This document shows, piece by piece, positions 34,462-46,400 of a stretch of DNA of 64,000 nucleotides (position 1 is its first letter; each line of letters begins with the position of its first letter). The notes beneath the pieces were generated by a model. It searched no databases and had not been told where the DNA came from. It saw only the letters and a list, made by a program, of their open reading frames with translations. The position numbers were made by a program, and so were the translations under genes. This DNA is from Hofstenia miamia (Eukaryota > Xenacoelomorpha > Acoela), in contig SCFE01000050.1 in assembly GCA_004352715.1 (NCBI GenBank), positions 1,482,362-1,546,361 on the forward strand. The letters are read 5' to 3'.

Positions 34462-35886
34462 GAATGTCAGTATTTGGCAACGCTGGATTTGTATGACAAA
34501 ATATGGTCTATGAACTCAAGTGAATTTAATGACCCATTTAGTAATGATTGAATGAAACGTCGTTTACGTAAAATAGCAAATAGATGATTAAGGTGTAACG
34601 TACTACTGTTATTATATAACAAAGCAATCAATTTGACACAGTTTTTTATTCTCTTAATTTTTAGAGAAAAAATCTATATTTCCATGTCTATGTAAAACGT
34701 TGTTAGGGAAGTGAAGGCAAAATTAATGTTTTCTTCACTAATATGGACTTCTGTTAATCCAAACACCTAGTTATGTTGTAAAATTAAATTTTTCTGACAG
34801 TTTATTCTGACAGTTTCCCTTTTTCATTTTTCATTATGTTACATTCAACAAGAGTATCTTCTGATTGGTCGATAAAATTATGTCTTTAAATCAGTTGTCA
34901 AGTTTTTCCAGTCCTTCTAATGAATGTAAAATTTTTAACTCTATATCCACTAGTGTCAATTTGAAGTAAAAAAACCCCTTTATCTATCAACCATTTGGAC
35001 AATTTAATCAAAGGCTGTTAAGAAATATAGAAAGCCTTTGATATGGCACATGCATGAGTTTGTGAGTACTCATGTAATGATGAAATTTTGTGCTAAGAAT
35101 TATTTTTGTGCCTGAAGTATTTAAAAATATTATTTTTCAATGAGAAATCTTATTTTTGTAAGAATATTCAAATTTCTACCATTACCAAAGTTAGATGAGT
35201 CGGTCAAATGCCCATTGAACCAACAACTATTCTGAAATATTTTGCTTTTGGAGAAAATCAGTGTGAGCCTCGTTCAACCGCGCCGTGTCAGGTGTTGTTC
35301 GCCTTAGGAGCGGGAATTAAAGTCGAAAAAAGAGGAAATAATTCTCTTGTGGTATTTTCAGATTTTAAATATTTTCATTAGTTCGGGATTTATAAGGGAT
35401 TAAAAAATGTTTGAAAAATTCCTAATGAATATAGGGTTAAATATTGTTTACTTTAGGCGTAATTAAAATTCAAAAATGTATTTAGTTTGAAACATTGGTT
35501 CAATTCTTGAAAATATCTCATTCACTTTCTAGGAATTTATACATCTCCACCACTGTCAAAGATCTTGTAACAAAAGGGAACCCCGGAACAATTAAGAATT
35601 CTAAGAACATTCGTTTCTATTTGTATTTGCTTCAATCACGTCATGTTCTTGATTTACAAAATATTCAAAATATGATTTTATAGGCATTACACATTTAAAA
35701 ATTCACTACATTTCAATCAAACGGCAAAATAATAATTTACAAAGCTGTTTACAGCACTAAAAATTCTGTATACCTAATAAATATTTAAGAATGTAGCTAC
35801 GACTTTAACGTATACGATGAAAATAGGAGAATTTCTTTGCATTTCTTGAAGATCTAAGCGCAATTTAATTAATTTGTAGTTATAAT
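34462..35886. other. Intergenic, nothing recognised
   Basis: AT-rich DNA between the mariner-like element and the 3' end of the GTPase gene. No coding signal. Confidence 0.4.
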
Positions 35887-36190
35887 TTAGAATTGTGAGG
35901 AATTCCACCGAAACACGCTGGCAAGATAATTTTTCCAGTGGCTGAAAAACCTCTTCTTCTTGGGAGTATTAACTGGCTTAAGGAATGCTTCTATACAGGT
36001 TGTGAAAAGTTTTTGAACACCACTGCCTGTTAAAGAGCTAGTTTCTAGAAAACAGTGTATTTTTAATTTTGACTCTAAACTTCTTGCTTCGTCAGTTCTT
36101 ATGATATCAATTCCGTTTCTCTTCGTATCCATTTTGGTCGCACAAAGAATAATTGGGACGGTTCTTAAGAAATGTCGAATTTCAGGATAC
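35887..36190 (-). CDS. Rho-like GTPase, exon 3
   Basis: Starts after TTTTTAG with W-YPEIRHFLRTVPIIL, then CATKMD, the ETSS box, a C-terminal helix and a basic tail ending NSSQF before TAA. No prenylation cysteine is present. Confidence 0.9.
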
Positions 36191-39100
36191 CTAAAAATAT
36201 TCAAAGAAATTATTTCATTGCAGATTTAAGGTTGAAGTTCTGAAATTATGCAATTTTAGTATGATAATTATTAGTATATGGCGCACAAAAATATTTAGTT
36301 ATGTTTATCAATTTTTAAATGTCGTGAAACCCGGAAATTTTACAAACATGCATACCAATGACAGGAAACTCTCTTAAATGACTCTCTATTATTGATGGCG
36401 TAACAAATGACTACAACGTCAACATCTGTATATGTTAGGGTTCTGAGATTATAGAATTCATCACCACCAGCGGTATCCCAGATGTCTAAAGCAGTAGATT
36501 AAGAATTAAAAAATTCCACATTAGCTAGAACAAACATAATATCTAAGAATTTTTATAATAGAGCTAAAAGCATCAATAAATCTTGTGTAACATCTACATG
36601 TAAAAATTATTATTCAACGACAACTGAAATTCTGTAGTTGTCATAATTTTAGTCAAGGATTTGCGACATTAAAATTACAAAATATTTAAGCAGTGAGGAG
36701 TTTTTTCGGCTAATTTTTTTTAAAATGTTCGTGGGAAATCGTTTTTTACAAAGAATTAGGGATGAATGTGGCTTGCACAATCTAGTATTATTATTACATA
36801 ATTCAATGTTAAAATGATAAAAGTTTTATCTTTGTTGGATGTAAGTTTAGGAAAACAGATAGTCTAACACCCACATATATATATATATATATATATATTA
36901 AATTGGACAATACACCTTTTATTTCTTTCAATTATAATTTTTATGTTGCATATTTGATCTGCTGTGAATAAATCAAAAGATTCGTTTCTTAATATTATTA
37001 TAAGCACCAAATGCCTTTACATAATTGAAGTCTGTTGTTTCTTATTGCGCCGGCCTAGTCTAATTTCATTTAGTGAAAATAATCTTCTATAGCGGGAAAA
37101 TTTTGATAAGTTCTTTATAAAAATTACAAAAGTTATGTCTTTTTTCAACATTTAAAAGGCAATGCCCGATCTCCAGATCTTAAAGAAAATATTGAAATCA
37201 GTTCTAATAATTGTAAACTTTTTTAGTATACTAGTCTAAGCAGGGCTGTAGTCGAGGGGATATGCAGGCATACGCCGTATACCTTCCAGTTTTTTTCTCA
37301 CCAAACCTCATGTTTTGCCGGGTTGGCCCGACGGTTTTCTCAAAAAAAAAATTTTTGAGACACCCTAAAATATATATATTGTGTTAATAAAATACAATAA
37401 AGTTTACCATTTTGATCTTAAAAAAATTTTGAGATGATAATTTCTTTAAATCTATTTTATAGCTAACATTTATCTGTTGATAGTAAATTGTTCTCCTATT
37501 TTAGTATATTTCATCCTCATTACAATTTCTTTTTTCTTTTGGTTTTGATGGTAGCATATTTTGATCTTAAATTTAAAAGCCTGTTCTTACAATATCATCT
37601 TCAAGTAAAATGAGAGGAAAAGGTTCTTTGTTAATCAGTTGAATGCTACAAACATTTCTAGTCCATTTTGTATCAAACAAGGTTTTCCTATCCAAGGAAG
37701 TTATTAACCTTCTAATTATCATGTGATCGCTAGTGACCCTAAAGCAAATTTCAAATGTTAATAGTTGTGTTCTAAATAGTTTTATAGAATCAAAAGTTCT
37801 GTGATAAAAATTGTATGTATATTTTCTCTAGTTTGTTATCAAAATAATTTTATATCCAGTAGAAATAAATATTTAGAAGGAATTTAAAAAATGTACCATT
37901 ATGTGCCAATGGGGTCATTAGCGACCCCAACATAGCATTATATAAATATTTTGAGTTACTTTGACTTTTTGAAGCCACATACATATATGTATCGCTAATG
38001 AAGCTAAATTTGATTAAAATTTTTATATCAAAGCTTGGTAAAACTAACAAGAGCAGACATTATAAATAGTTGAAATACCTATAATATTAGTTTATATGTT
38101 GCTATCTAAAATATGTTGGTGCAGCTGCCTGTCATGATTACTCTATGTTTGGGTAGACAATTGATGTCCCATTACATGATGAATGCATTACAAGCGCATA
38201 TTAGGTATTGTCTATGTACCTACTTATTCGCATTAGCTCTCTTTGATGCATAATTATATTGTTCAAAACTAGAGCAGTACTAATGTAAGTAATATTTTTT
38301 TCACAATCACATGTTGTTGATTCACTGAGTACTACATACCTAATTATATTTATAAATTATGACTAAGTGGAGTGCGGCTGAGCTAGCTCTATATAGAATA
38401 ATTAATGAGAGTGGTGATGAGTTTGGAGGGAATTCAGAAGACGTGGAGGAAGTGTCCCACATAAGTGATGATGAAGGAGACGACGTACTTCTGCATGAGG
38501 AAGATGCCTTCAAAAGTGATAAGTATAGAGAACCTCCAGAGGAATTTGCTTTTTCTAATACAGCAAATCAGCTTACTTCAAAGGATGGCAAGTTATGGAA
38601 AGCAGTTCCCAGTCTGGATCCATGAGGTAGCTCTTGTGGTGCAAACATCCTCAGAGAAATTGCTGGACCAACACGTCATTCCATGAAACATACAAACACT
38701 TTATTTAGACTTCTTTCTGCTTTTCAAAAATGAGGTTTTGTACAATATTACATAATGCAGAAATGAAAAAGTGATCCGGGGTTTCCAGGAAAATTGGATT
38801 TGAGTACATGCCTACATAGGACTCATATTACTGGCAATAGGCTATAAACCAAAATCAGAGCCAGAGATCATCTCTGGAACAGGAAAAGTGACCACCCACT
38901 CTTCGGTAATTACATTTAAAAAATAGATTTCAGGTGTTGGCATGTGTCCTTCAGTATTGATGGCGCAGAACGAGACAATGGGACAAGATGAGGCCAATTT
39001 GTAATATTCACTATAAACTAGCTTCAAAGTTGGTTGTATCAATGAGCAGTTAATAGTGTTAGAGGTCATTGCCCATTTCGGGTTTACATTTCATCAAAAC

Positions 39101-42100
39101 CTGGAAAATTTGGAATGAATGTATATGGATGTTGCACACATCTCAAACTTCGAACTCTACACAGGTGAATATGGACGTGGTTTTGAAGTGGACAGGCATC
39201 TATTGTTGTCTTGTAGATAATTCAGCATCTTTCTTGTAATCTTATTGAGACTTTAAAAATAGTAAGCATTTGGAAAAATATATAAAACCTGAATAACAAG
39301 CGTGGGTTCGCTAGAGACTCCTTGATATTTAACGTAATTATTTTTCGCGATAATTAGAAGGTTAAATGCCTAAGGGGTGTTTGTTAGCATGAAGTGCACA
39401 AACTAACCAGTATAGTTTGTCCAAGTTTTACTTTGCATAGAACCGCAATCCCAACTGATATCAATGGTTGTAGAGTCACCACAAATTGCTTGCAGGGAAA
39501 TGTCATCACTTTATCTCTTAGTGCACTGACCAACTTATCAGCTATAACGACAAAGTTAGTTTCCTCCAGGTTCAGTGAACACTGTGTAGTGCGTCTCTTT
39601 TTGTCTTTGCTCTGGATTGTTGATTAGAATTATCTGTTTGCATCATGGCTTTTTTGCATCTTGTCTACAATCATAAAAATGCATTCAATTTACTCCCTTT
39701 GCATCTTGGCTCAATAACATAGATATATTTTCTTGATCATTCTTAACTTTATTGTGATCCGACAACAAACTAGCATCAATATATGCTGCAGTAGTAATAG
39801 CAGCTGTTGCACGCAAGCCAACCTTGCATCACAATGCTGCAAATTTCAAGTAAATATATTGTTGTTGATAATGCTGATTTTATCAGCTCTCATCTAATAA
39901 AATACTGTTTTCAATCTGATAAATTTACTCCTCTAAAAACTGTCTAAATTAATAAAATCCCAAAACTAAAAATACGTTTATCTTTGTACTACCCTGGTCA
40001 TACAAAGTGGTGTGTAAACTTGGTCAATAGCATATACACTCATGGACCAATAGGTTCTTAAAGATGGTCTCCCCTAATCGACGGTTAATATAAAAATTTA
40101 AATTTTGCACTTTCTTTTGCCTCCTGTTATGTATCTAGATTAAATAAATTTAAAAAGAAAAATAATGCTGAATAAATCTGTTCATTCCATATAATCTGAC
40201 ATATACAGTTCATAGTGTGGTGAAATTCGCAGAGCTATATGCTCTCGAAATTTATAAGTAGGAACAGTCAAATTGCAATATAGAATCGTAGTTAATAATT
40301 CTTAAATTGTCATTAATTAACAAAATATATCTCTATTTTATCAGTAAGAAGCTCTAACGAATGCTGAAAACAGCTAAGAAATTGGATCACAGTTCATGGA
40401 AGAATGACTCTATAAATTAATATTGTGAAATTAGCTAAATACACTATGCCAACAAGGCAGGAAATCAAAGAATGCATAGAGCCTATGGGGAATAGATCTA
40501 TAAAATACAACATATCAGAAAATATTCTTATAAATATAATATTCCGGGAAATGTCCTGAGAATTTTAAATATTTGACAAAATTTTGAAATTGATAGATTT
40601 ATCAAGCAATGCATAACTTACAAGAAAACAGTGTTTTAAAAAGTTTCTAGACAATTCACAAGTTTCTAACACCCCTCATTTTAAATCTAAAAATATTCAT
40701 GAAATTGACACTCACTATTAACTATATTATATGGGAGTTATAAACATATCATGCTTCACTTAGTGTGTTATTTGCTATAAATTGTTTAATAAATGATATT
40801 AATTGTAGAAACCAAGGAAAACTTAGAAATGTTTTCCAATATACATCGATTTTTAAACGAGAGGCTATTTTGGAAATTTGTTATAACAGAAGAAATTCGG
40901 TGTCCTTTTTGCTCCACAAGAAACTAGGTAAAGTTTTGCTTTCACAATTACAAATGTACATGCATATTTAAATTTTAAAGATTAAACGCAAATTTACGTT
41001 TTGTGTAAAATGGCTTAATTACGCTGAGTGCATAGTGCTAACATAAAGTGTTGATTTATAGCATTAATTTGCCATTAAAATTAGGTATACACGACACAAG
41101 ATTAAAAATATGTGAAGGGTAAAAATTCGGAAATAGCTTGACAAAAATCTAAATTCACTGATTAATTAAAGCCAAAACTGTGTTAATAGAACAAATACTT
41201 TCAAATTTACATTAATGACAATAATAGAGCACTATAAAACCATTTTTAGCATTTTTGTTACTTATATTTCAAGCATTTACAGTATATTTAAATTTCAAAA
41301 ATACTTTTATCTCACAATATTGGCTCATGCCGTATTGATTCAATAGGAGAGGCTGCAATAGTATTATGTTTATGTCTGTCGATGAGCTTAAAATCTAGGG
41401 AAATCTTAGTAGTGTATAGTCTCGACTGCTAATGTGCAATTTTGTGATAAAAGAAATCTAATAAAGAGCATCTCAGTGTTCAATGAATTGATCAATAAAG
41501 TCGTTCAGCACTCCAGAATGTCGAAATGTAGAATAGAATTCAATAGAATATTGCAAAGTTCCAATGTATTTTACTTTTTCATTTTATTTTCTTCAACGAA
41601 TGCTATATTTTTAACGACGTCAATCACTATTCAATATCTAAAGAAGGAAGTAGTTCCTATATCCCTGGAAATGTCAGTGATTTATGCAGATTACGATGAT
41701 AAACATAAATAATTTATAAATTTGAATTCAATAACTCAAGTTCCAAAAATATTTGGTAAATCACAGATTGTAAGATTATAGACTAACTTCTTTAACAGCC
41801 TAGCGTCTGTTGTAAAGGACAAACCGTTTTTCCACATTTACAAAGAATTTTCTCCAAGTCTAATCAAATTTCAATAACTTGGGGCATGGGTAGGTCTATT
41901 GGGGAACATACATTAATGCAATGTTGAAAATTTCAATTAAAGCTTTTGATTCAATTTTCAATCTATACTGTGAAAATTTACAACGTAATTGATTTCTGTC
42001 CTTTAAATGGCTTGGTACATTAGAGCTAGGTTTGCATAGGTTATTCATCATATTTGCCCACGTTAAGCTTACCCAAATGCAATGCTTCAAGACAAGTGGT

Positions 42101-44986
42101 AATTTACTTCAATTTTTACCAATCCATTTTTAAATGTTTTCAGCACAGCTGAAGACAAAAGATTGATAAATTACAAAATGTTAGATTTTTTTAGAATNNN
42201 NNNNNNNNNNNNNNNNNNNNNNNNNNNNNNNNNNNNNNNNNNNNNNNNNNNNNNNNNNNNNNNNNNNNNNNNNNNNNNNNNNNNNNNNNNNNNNNNNNNN
42301 NNNNNNNNNNNNNNNNNNNNNNNNNNNNNNNNNNNNNNNNNNNNNNNNNNNNNNNNNNNNNNNNNNNNNNNNNNNNNNNNNNNNNNNNNNNNNNNNNNNN
42401 NNNNNNNNNNNNNNNNNNNNNNNNNNNNNNNNNNNNNNNNNNNNNNNNNNNNNNNNNNNNNNNNNNNNNNNNNNNNNNNNNNNNNNNNNNNNNNNNNNNN
42501 NNNNNNNNNNNNNNNNNNNNNNNNNNNNNNNNNNNNNNNNNNNNNNNNNNNNNNNNNNNNNNNNNNNNNNNNNNNNNNNNNNNNNNNNNNNNNNNNNNNN
42601 NNNNNNNNNNAAATTACAAAATGTTAGATTTTTTTAGAATTTAGAAGAAGCTCCCTGCTTCTATAGAACACAAATTCGTGTTTATTTTTTAAATGTTTTC
42701 AGCACAGCTGAAGACAAAAGATTGATAAAATGTTAGATTTTTTTAGAATTTAGAAGAAGCTCCCTGCTTCTATAGAACACAAATTCGTGTTTATTTTTTA
42801 AATGTGTTCAGGATGTCGTGAACAAAGTTAGTGGCACCAATAACTGCGTAGAAATCTTTTTTATTAAATGATACAGAATATTTTAGGAATGATCCTTTTC
42901 CTTATCGAAAGCGGTATGCTTTGCCACCCATGCTTCGCTTATACTTTATGAAAACAGTTAACTTCGAATTGTATTTGATAAACGTAAGGCTGATGTTGCC
43001 GCAATGACAGATGTCTAGATAGCATATGAACTCAAACTTTTAGATTTTCTCCTGCAAATTATTCAGCGTTCAGATGTCATAGACAAGGATGTATATATGA
43101 TCATTTTCAGAAGTGACATTGCATAATTTCCAATAGAATATTAAGTGATAACAAATATGCATGTTTGAAAAATAGATAAACATGTGCAATATTACAATGT
43201 TCATGTTGTATGCATAATTGAATTATTTGAAACTACCTGACAAAATATAAACAATTTCTACAAAGGAAATAAAGCTTACTTTACATACCTACTGAATATC
43301 AAAAGTATTTCTTCATCAATAACATTTCCGAACGTACTCTTCTCGAAACATACAACACTTACATAAACGTCTTAGACTACACTACTCATTAATAAGTAAA
43401 CTATAAAGATTAGGAAAGTGTGCAGCAGTGACAATGACTAGAGGCAAGTGTGTGGATTGGGATGGTTTGAGGACGAGCAGTGGGGATAAGATTGAGGAAG
43501 TCAAGGATTGTTACAAGTACTTAGGAGCAATAGAGAAGAACAGATCATGAGGAAATGAAGATGAGGCTAAGGAAAGAATACAAGACGAGAGTAAGGAAGG
43601 TTCTACAGAAGACAGCAATGAATGGGCAGAATAGTATAAAAGCAATTAATACATAGGCGATACCAGTGTTGAGATATTCGGCAGGAATAGTTAGATGGAA
43701 CAAGAATGAACTTAGGATGCTAGACAGGGAGACAAAGAAGGTACTAGCAGAAGAGAGGGCTTTCAACTTAAATGGAGATGTTGATAGGTTGTACATGGCA
43801 AGGCATAAAGGAGGAAAAGGACTGATAAATGTGGAGGAAACTAGAAGCAGAAGCACTAAGGCTAAAAGAATACGTAGAAGCACAACCTAGAGGGTCCTTA
43901 CTGGAAGTCGCTAAGGAGTTAAGGAAGATAAGAACTGAGAGTGAAGCAAAGACATCATATCAGAGTAGGATGGAATCAGAGAGACAAACAAGGTATAGGC
44001 AGAAGGCAATGCATGGAGAATACTGGCGGAAAGCAGAAATGTGTGACAGAGAAGAGAGCAACAAGTGGTTAACGAAGGCAGGACTAAAAAGAGAAACAGA
44101 AGCACTGATAATGGCAGCACAGGAGAGAGCAATAAGAATAAACTGGGTGAAGAAGCATATAGACAGAAGCGTAGAAGTAAGTGATAAGTGTAGGCTATGA
44201 AAGACAGAGGCAGAGACAGTAGATCATCTGATAGCAGGGTGTGAGAAGTTGGCACAGAATGAGTATAAGTTNNNNNNNNNNNNNNNNNNNNNNNNNNNNN
44301 NNNNNNNNNNNNNNNNNNNNNNNNNNNNNNNNNNNNNNNNNNNNNNNNNNNNNNNNNNNNNNNNNNNNNNNNNNNNNNNNNNNNNNNNNNNNNNNNNNNN
44401 NNNNNNNNTGAGAAGTTGGCACAGAATGAGTATAAGTTCAGGCACGACAAGGTGGGAAGAATGGTACACTGGAGTTTGAGCAGGCAGCATGGGTTAGAAG
44501 CAGGAGACAAGTGGTATGAGCACAAGCCGAAGGGCGTCATAGAAAATGAGAAGGTTAAGATACTGTGGGACTTCAACATACAGACAAGCAAGGTGATAGA
44601 AGCACGGAGGCCAGTCATAGTAGTAGTAGACAAAGAGAAAAGATTGGGAGCAGTGATAGACATAGCAGGACCAAAGGACAGAAATGTAGAAAGCAAGGAG
44701 AAAAAGAAGATATACAAGGACAGAGAGTTGGTAGAGGAAATAGAAAGGCTGTGGAAATTGAAGCAGGTTAAAGTAGTCCCGGTAGTAGTAGGAGCACTTG
44801 GAGCAGTAAGTAAGAAGCATAAGAAATACTTGGAGGAGTTGGGAGTACCAAAGTGGGGAGGAGTAGTAGCACAGAAGGCAGCAGTGTTAGGAACAGATAG
44901 AGTCCTGAGGAAAGCTCTCATACTCCCTGGGAAATTGTGTGTTCCCCGAGCTGAGAGGGATACCAGCATGAAGCTGTGAGAAGTAA

Positions 44987-45045
<59 letters not shown>

Positions 45046-45327
45046 GTCGTATAATACTTGATATCTAATGTAAAGATATTAAGCATAGAAAGAGACTAAC
45101 AGATAAAATATTTTTGAAATACTATTCGACATGAATAAAAAATTAGGAATTCAATTACTTAGCATATAGGTATCTCCTCCGTGACTGCAATGAATGTTGT
45201 AGTTGTCGAAGACAGTTGGGGGAGAATCTTCATTAAACGTTCCATTCATGTAACTATATGCTAGGGAAGTCTTTCCAACTCGCGAGTCCCCCACAATAAC
45301 GATTTTCATAAATTTCTGACTTGACAT
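35887..45327 (-). CDS. Atypical Rho-family small GTPase (three exons, 200 codons)
   Basis: Exons 45327-45159, 36485-36356 and 36190-35887 join in phase (169+130+304 nt = 201 codons with stop). The start is the ATG at 45327 (MSSQKFMKIV), with an in-frame TAA upstream. The P-loop is GDSRVGKT (residues about 12-19), switch I PPTVFDNY is a Rho hallmark, followed by WDTAGGDEF, WYPEIRHF, CATKMD (G4) and ETSS (G5). Rho proteins switch actin and polarity pathways at membranes. Odd points: Gly12 is Ser, Ala13 is Arg, Gln61 is Gly, the insert between G4 and G5 is about 10 residues shorter than in Rac, and the tail ends NSSQF with no CaaX cysteine despite a KKKR patch. Vertebrate RhoH and Rnd proteins carry comparable changes and do not hydrolyse GTP. 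Intron 1 is 8.7 kb, full of transposons. Confidence 0.88.
36356..36485 (-). CDS. Rho-like GTPase, exon 2
   Basis: Starts after GCTTTAG; the first two bases complete an Asn codon. Reads IWDTAGGDEFYNLRTLTYTD and ends CATTG|gtatgc, the next exon completing Trp. Confidence 0.88.
36877..37703. other. GTPase intron 1 sequence, no gene
   Basis: AT run at 36877-36898. A small GC-rich patch (37250-37330, with GCCGGGTTGGCCCGACGG) is a short inverted repeat, GCCGGG/CCCGAC, of unknown origin. Confidence 0.35.
37708..39361 (+). mobile_element. piggyBac-like DNA transposon
   Basis: TTAA at 37704-37707 and 39362-39365 flank matching ends CCTTCTAATTATC and GATAATTAGAAGG (13-base perfect inverted repeats). 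Subterminal words TCGCTAGTGACC (37728) and GGGGTCATTAGCGACCCC (37908-37925, itself a palindrome) recur near both ends. It encodes piggyBac transposase remnants on the plus strand. Confidence 0.9.
38359..39230 (+). pseudogene. piggyBac-like transposase remnant
   Basis: ATG 38359 begins an acidic N-terminus (SDDEGDD, HEEDAF) and LTSKDGKLWKAVPSLDP, then an in-frame TGA that fits a CGA to TGA change. The same frame continues GSSCGANILREIAGPTRHS, the conserved GP-containing block. Much of the catalytic core is deleted, but RGHCPFRVYISSKPGKFGM (about 39055-39110) is the piggyBac block around the second catalytic Asp region. Dead copy. Confidence 0.82.
39366..42130. other. GTPase intron 1, no gene recognised
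   Basis: 39400-39600 (minus) reads a coding-looking stretch (FVVIADKLVSALRDKVMTFP...QFVVTLQPLISVGIAVL) that I cannot assign; it may be an old transposon. 41880-41930 holds an inverted piece of the dispersed repeat seen at 29706-29755. Confidence 0.35.
42131..42805. repeat. Minisatellite of about 109-116 bp, with a 413-N gap inside
   Basis: The unit runs ATGTTAGATTTTTTTAGAAT ... CTCCCTGCTTCTATAG ... ATGTTTTCAGCACAGCTGAAG. Complete or partial units start at about 42132, 42621 and 42730. The 559-base distance from the first to the second TTTTCAGCACAG word equals about five units, consistent with collapsed tandem copies hidden by N at 42198-42610. Confidence 0.85.
43424..44987 (+). mobile_element. 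R2/R4(Dong)-like retrotransposon, copy 3 (3' part)
   Basis: Plus-strand frames, broken by frameshifts, give the RT thumb and C-terminus: DCYKYLGAIEK, VLRYSAGIVRWNKNELRMLD, VDRLYMARHKGGKGLINVEE, then WLTKAGLKRETEALIMAAQE, a CRLxK...HLIAGC zinc-knuckle-like region, RHDKVGRMVHW and the endonuclease EARRPVIVVVDKEKRLGAVI-DIAGP, ending RDTSMKL-stop. The second Cys of the CxxC pair is a TGA stop (about 44198). The catalytic RPD is RPV, while the second Asp (VIDIA) remains. A 137-N gap (44272-44408) is flanked by the same 30 bases. The 5' end is truncated; the 3' end meets an AAT tract after a UTR of only a few bases. Confidence 0.87.
44272..44408. other. 137-N gap flanked by a 30-bp duplicate
   Basis: 44242-44271 and 44409-44438 carry the same sequence (GAGAAGTTGGCACAGAATGA...). 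Merging the two gives a continuous open frame through the zinc-knuckle region, so the gap is probably not real sequence. Confidence 0.8.
44988..45045. repeat. AAT trinucleotide microsatellite
   Basis: About 19 AAT units immediately at the 3' end of R2/R4-like copy 3. On the sense strand of the retrotransposon it reads AAT, the same as at the 5' ends of copies 1 and 2. Confidence 0.95.
45159..45327 (-). CDS. Rho-like GTPase, exon 1
   Basis: Encodes the P-loop GDSRVGKT and switch I PTVFDNY. Ends CTA-A|gtaatt, phase 1. Confidence 0.88.
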
Positions 45328-45360
45328 GTCAGATGCAAGATTTATATGAGAAGCATGCAA

Positions 45361-46206
45361 GATTTACTTGCGTAGTTTAAACAACATTTACGCATCAATG
45401 CCAACATTTCAAGCAAGATTACGCACTAAATGTTGTGCAATCCGTTGATTTGAGCGTAAATCTAATAAAAGCAAACTATGCGACTAGCCTACTGTAAATT
45501 TAGATGTGTAATTAAAAAATGTATATTACTAAACATGAATGTAACTTCCCGCTCAAGAATCACTCTACTGAAGAACAAGTTTCAAATTTCAATGTATTTT
45601 TCTAGAGAAGTGAATTTATAGTGATTCAATTTAATTACCTATCGTCGAACAGCCGATGTTCAACATTATTGTTAATTGATTCCTCTTGAAATTCTCATTA
45701 ATAAAGACCGTGCTAGGCGTACAGATGCTTACAAACAACTAAACGTACTTTGTTGTGATACAGCCTTAATTGAGTTGTGCTTGTAAATATGTTTTATTCT
45801 CTGGTAATAGGAGCTTAGAATAATTTTAATTACCCTGCATGCGCCACAGCTATTCAGGATTGGGAATGAGATGAGTTCACTGAAAACGTTCTCAACCAAG
45901 CCTATCAGTTTCAAATTTTGAGTGTATATTTGAAAAATGAAATAGAGACCATTTTACAAAATTGAATGGATGCAATTTAACCGGAAAAGAGGTCTTCCCA
46001 ATTCACTATTCTATTATTTGTGACATTGGTTTATTTTTTATTTGGAGGGCATCTAACAAATTTAATTTAATTTCAATTTGGTGCAAGTGTACATGTACAT
46101 CTATTAATTTATGTCAAAAGCTTTTAGATTTTTGGACAGGTTTTAAACGAATTCTGTTTAAAATGCTGATCCATTTCTTTTACTAGAACATTGTATATCA
46201 TTTTTA

Positions 46207-46239
<33 letters not shown>
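45361..46239. other. Upstream flank of GTPase gene, nothing certain
   Basis: AT-rich with no recognisable promoter element. AT microsatellite at 46211-46240. Confidence 0.4.
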
Positions 46240-46242
<3 letters not shown>

Positions 46243-46400
46243 TTCTTAAAAGCTCTTTGTTTTTCAGTGTTCTTTATCTCTTTAGGTAATGAATTAAGTG
46301 TTCGGATAGCGCTATTAATGAATGATTCTTTTAGGACTTTTTCCGTACATAATGCATGTAAAATATTTTGTGTCATTGCAAATCTTACGTCGACCTGGCA
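46240..46400 (-). mobile_element. CR1-like retrotransposon 3'-end scrap
   Basis: The minus strand reads VLKESFINSAIRTLNSLPKE and IKNTEKQRAFKK, the same C-terminal signature as in the copies at 52.8-53.3 and 30.5-30.8 kb. Confidence 0.65.

Noticed and set aside
38842-39069. Minus-strand 75-codon frame inside the piggyBac element
   Set aside because: The plus strand over the same bases encodes recognisable piggyBac blocks, so the minus frame is a shadow.
43911-45086. 391-codon minus frame with hydrophobic segments
   Set aside because: It is antisense to R2/R4-like copy 3, crosses an N gap and begins in the AAT microsatellite (poly-Ile).
35887-45327. Orthology of the GTPase to vertebrate RhoH
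   Set aside because: The shared Gly12 and Gln61 changes are striking, but the rest, including the lost CaaX, does not support a specific relationship; convergence is more likely.
45328-45360. An 11-codon N-terminal extension (HASHINLASD) of the GTPase
   Set aside because: It would need a TTG start; a clean ATG follows at 45327 and the family begins close to there.
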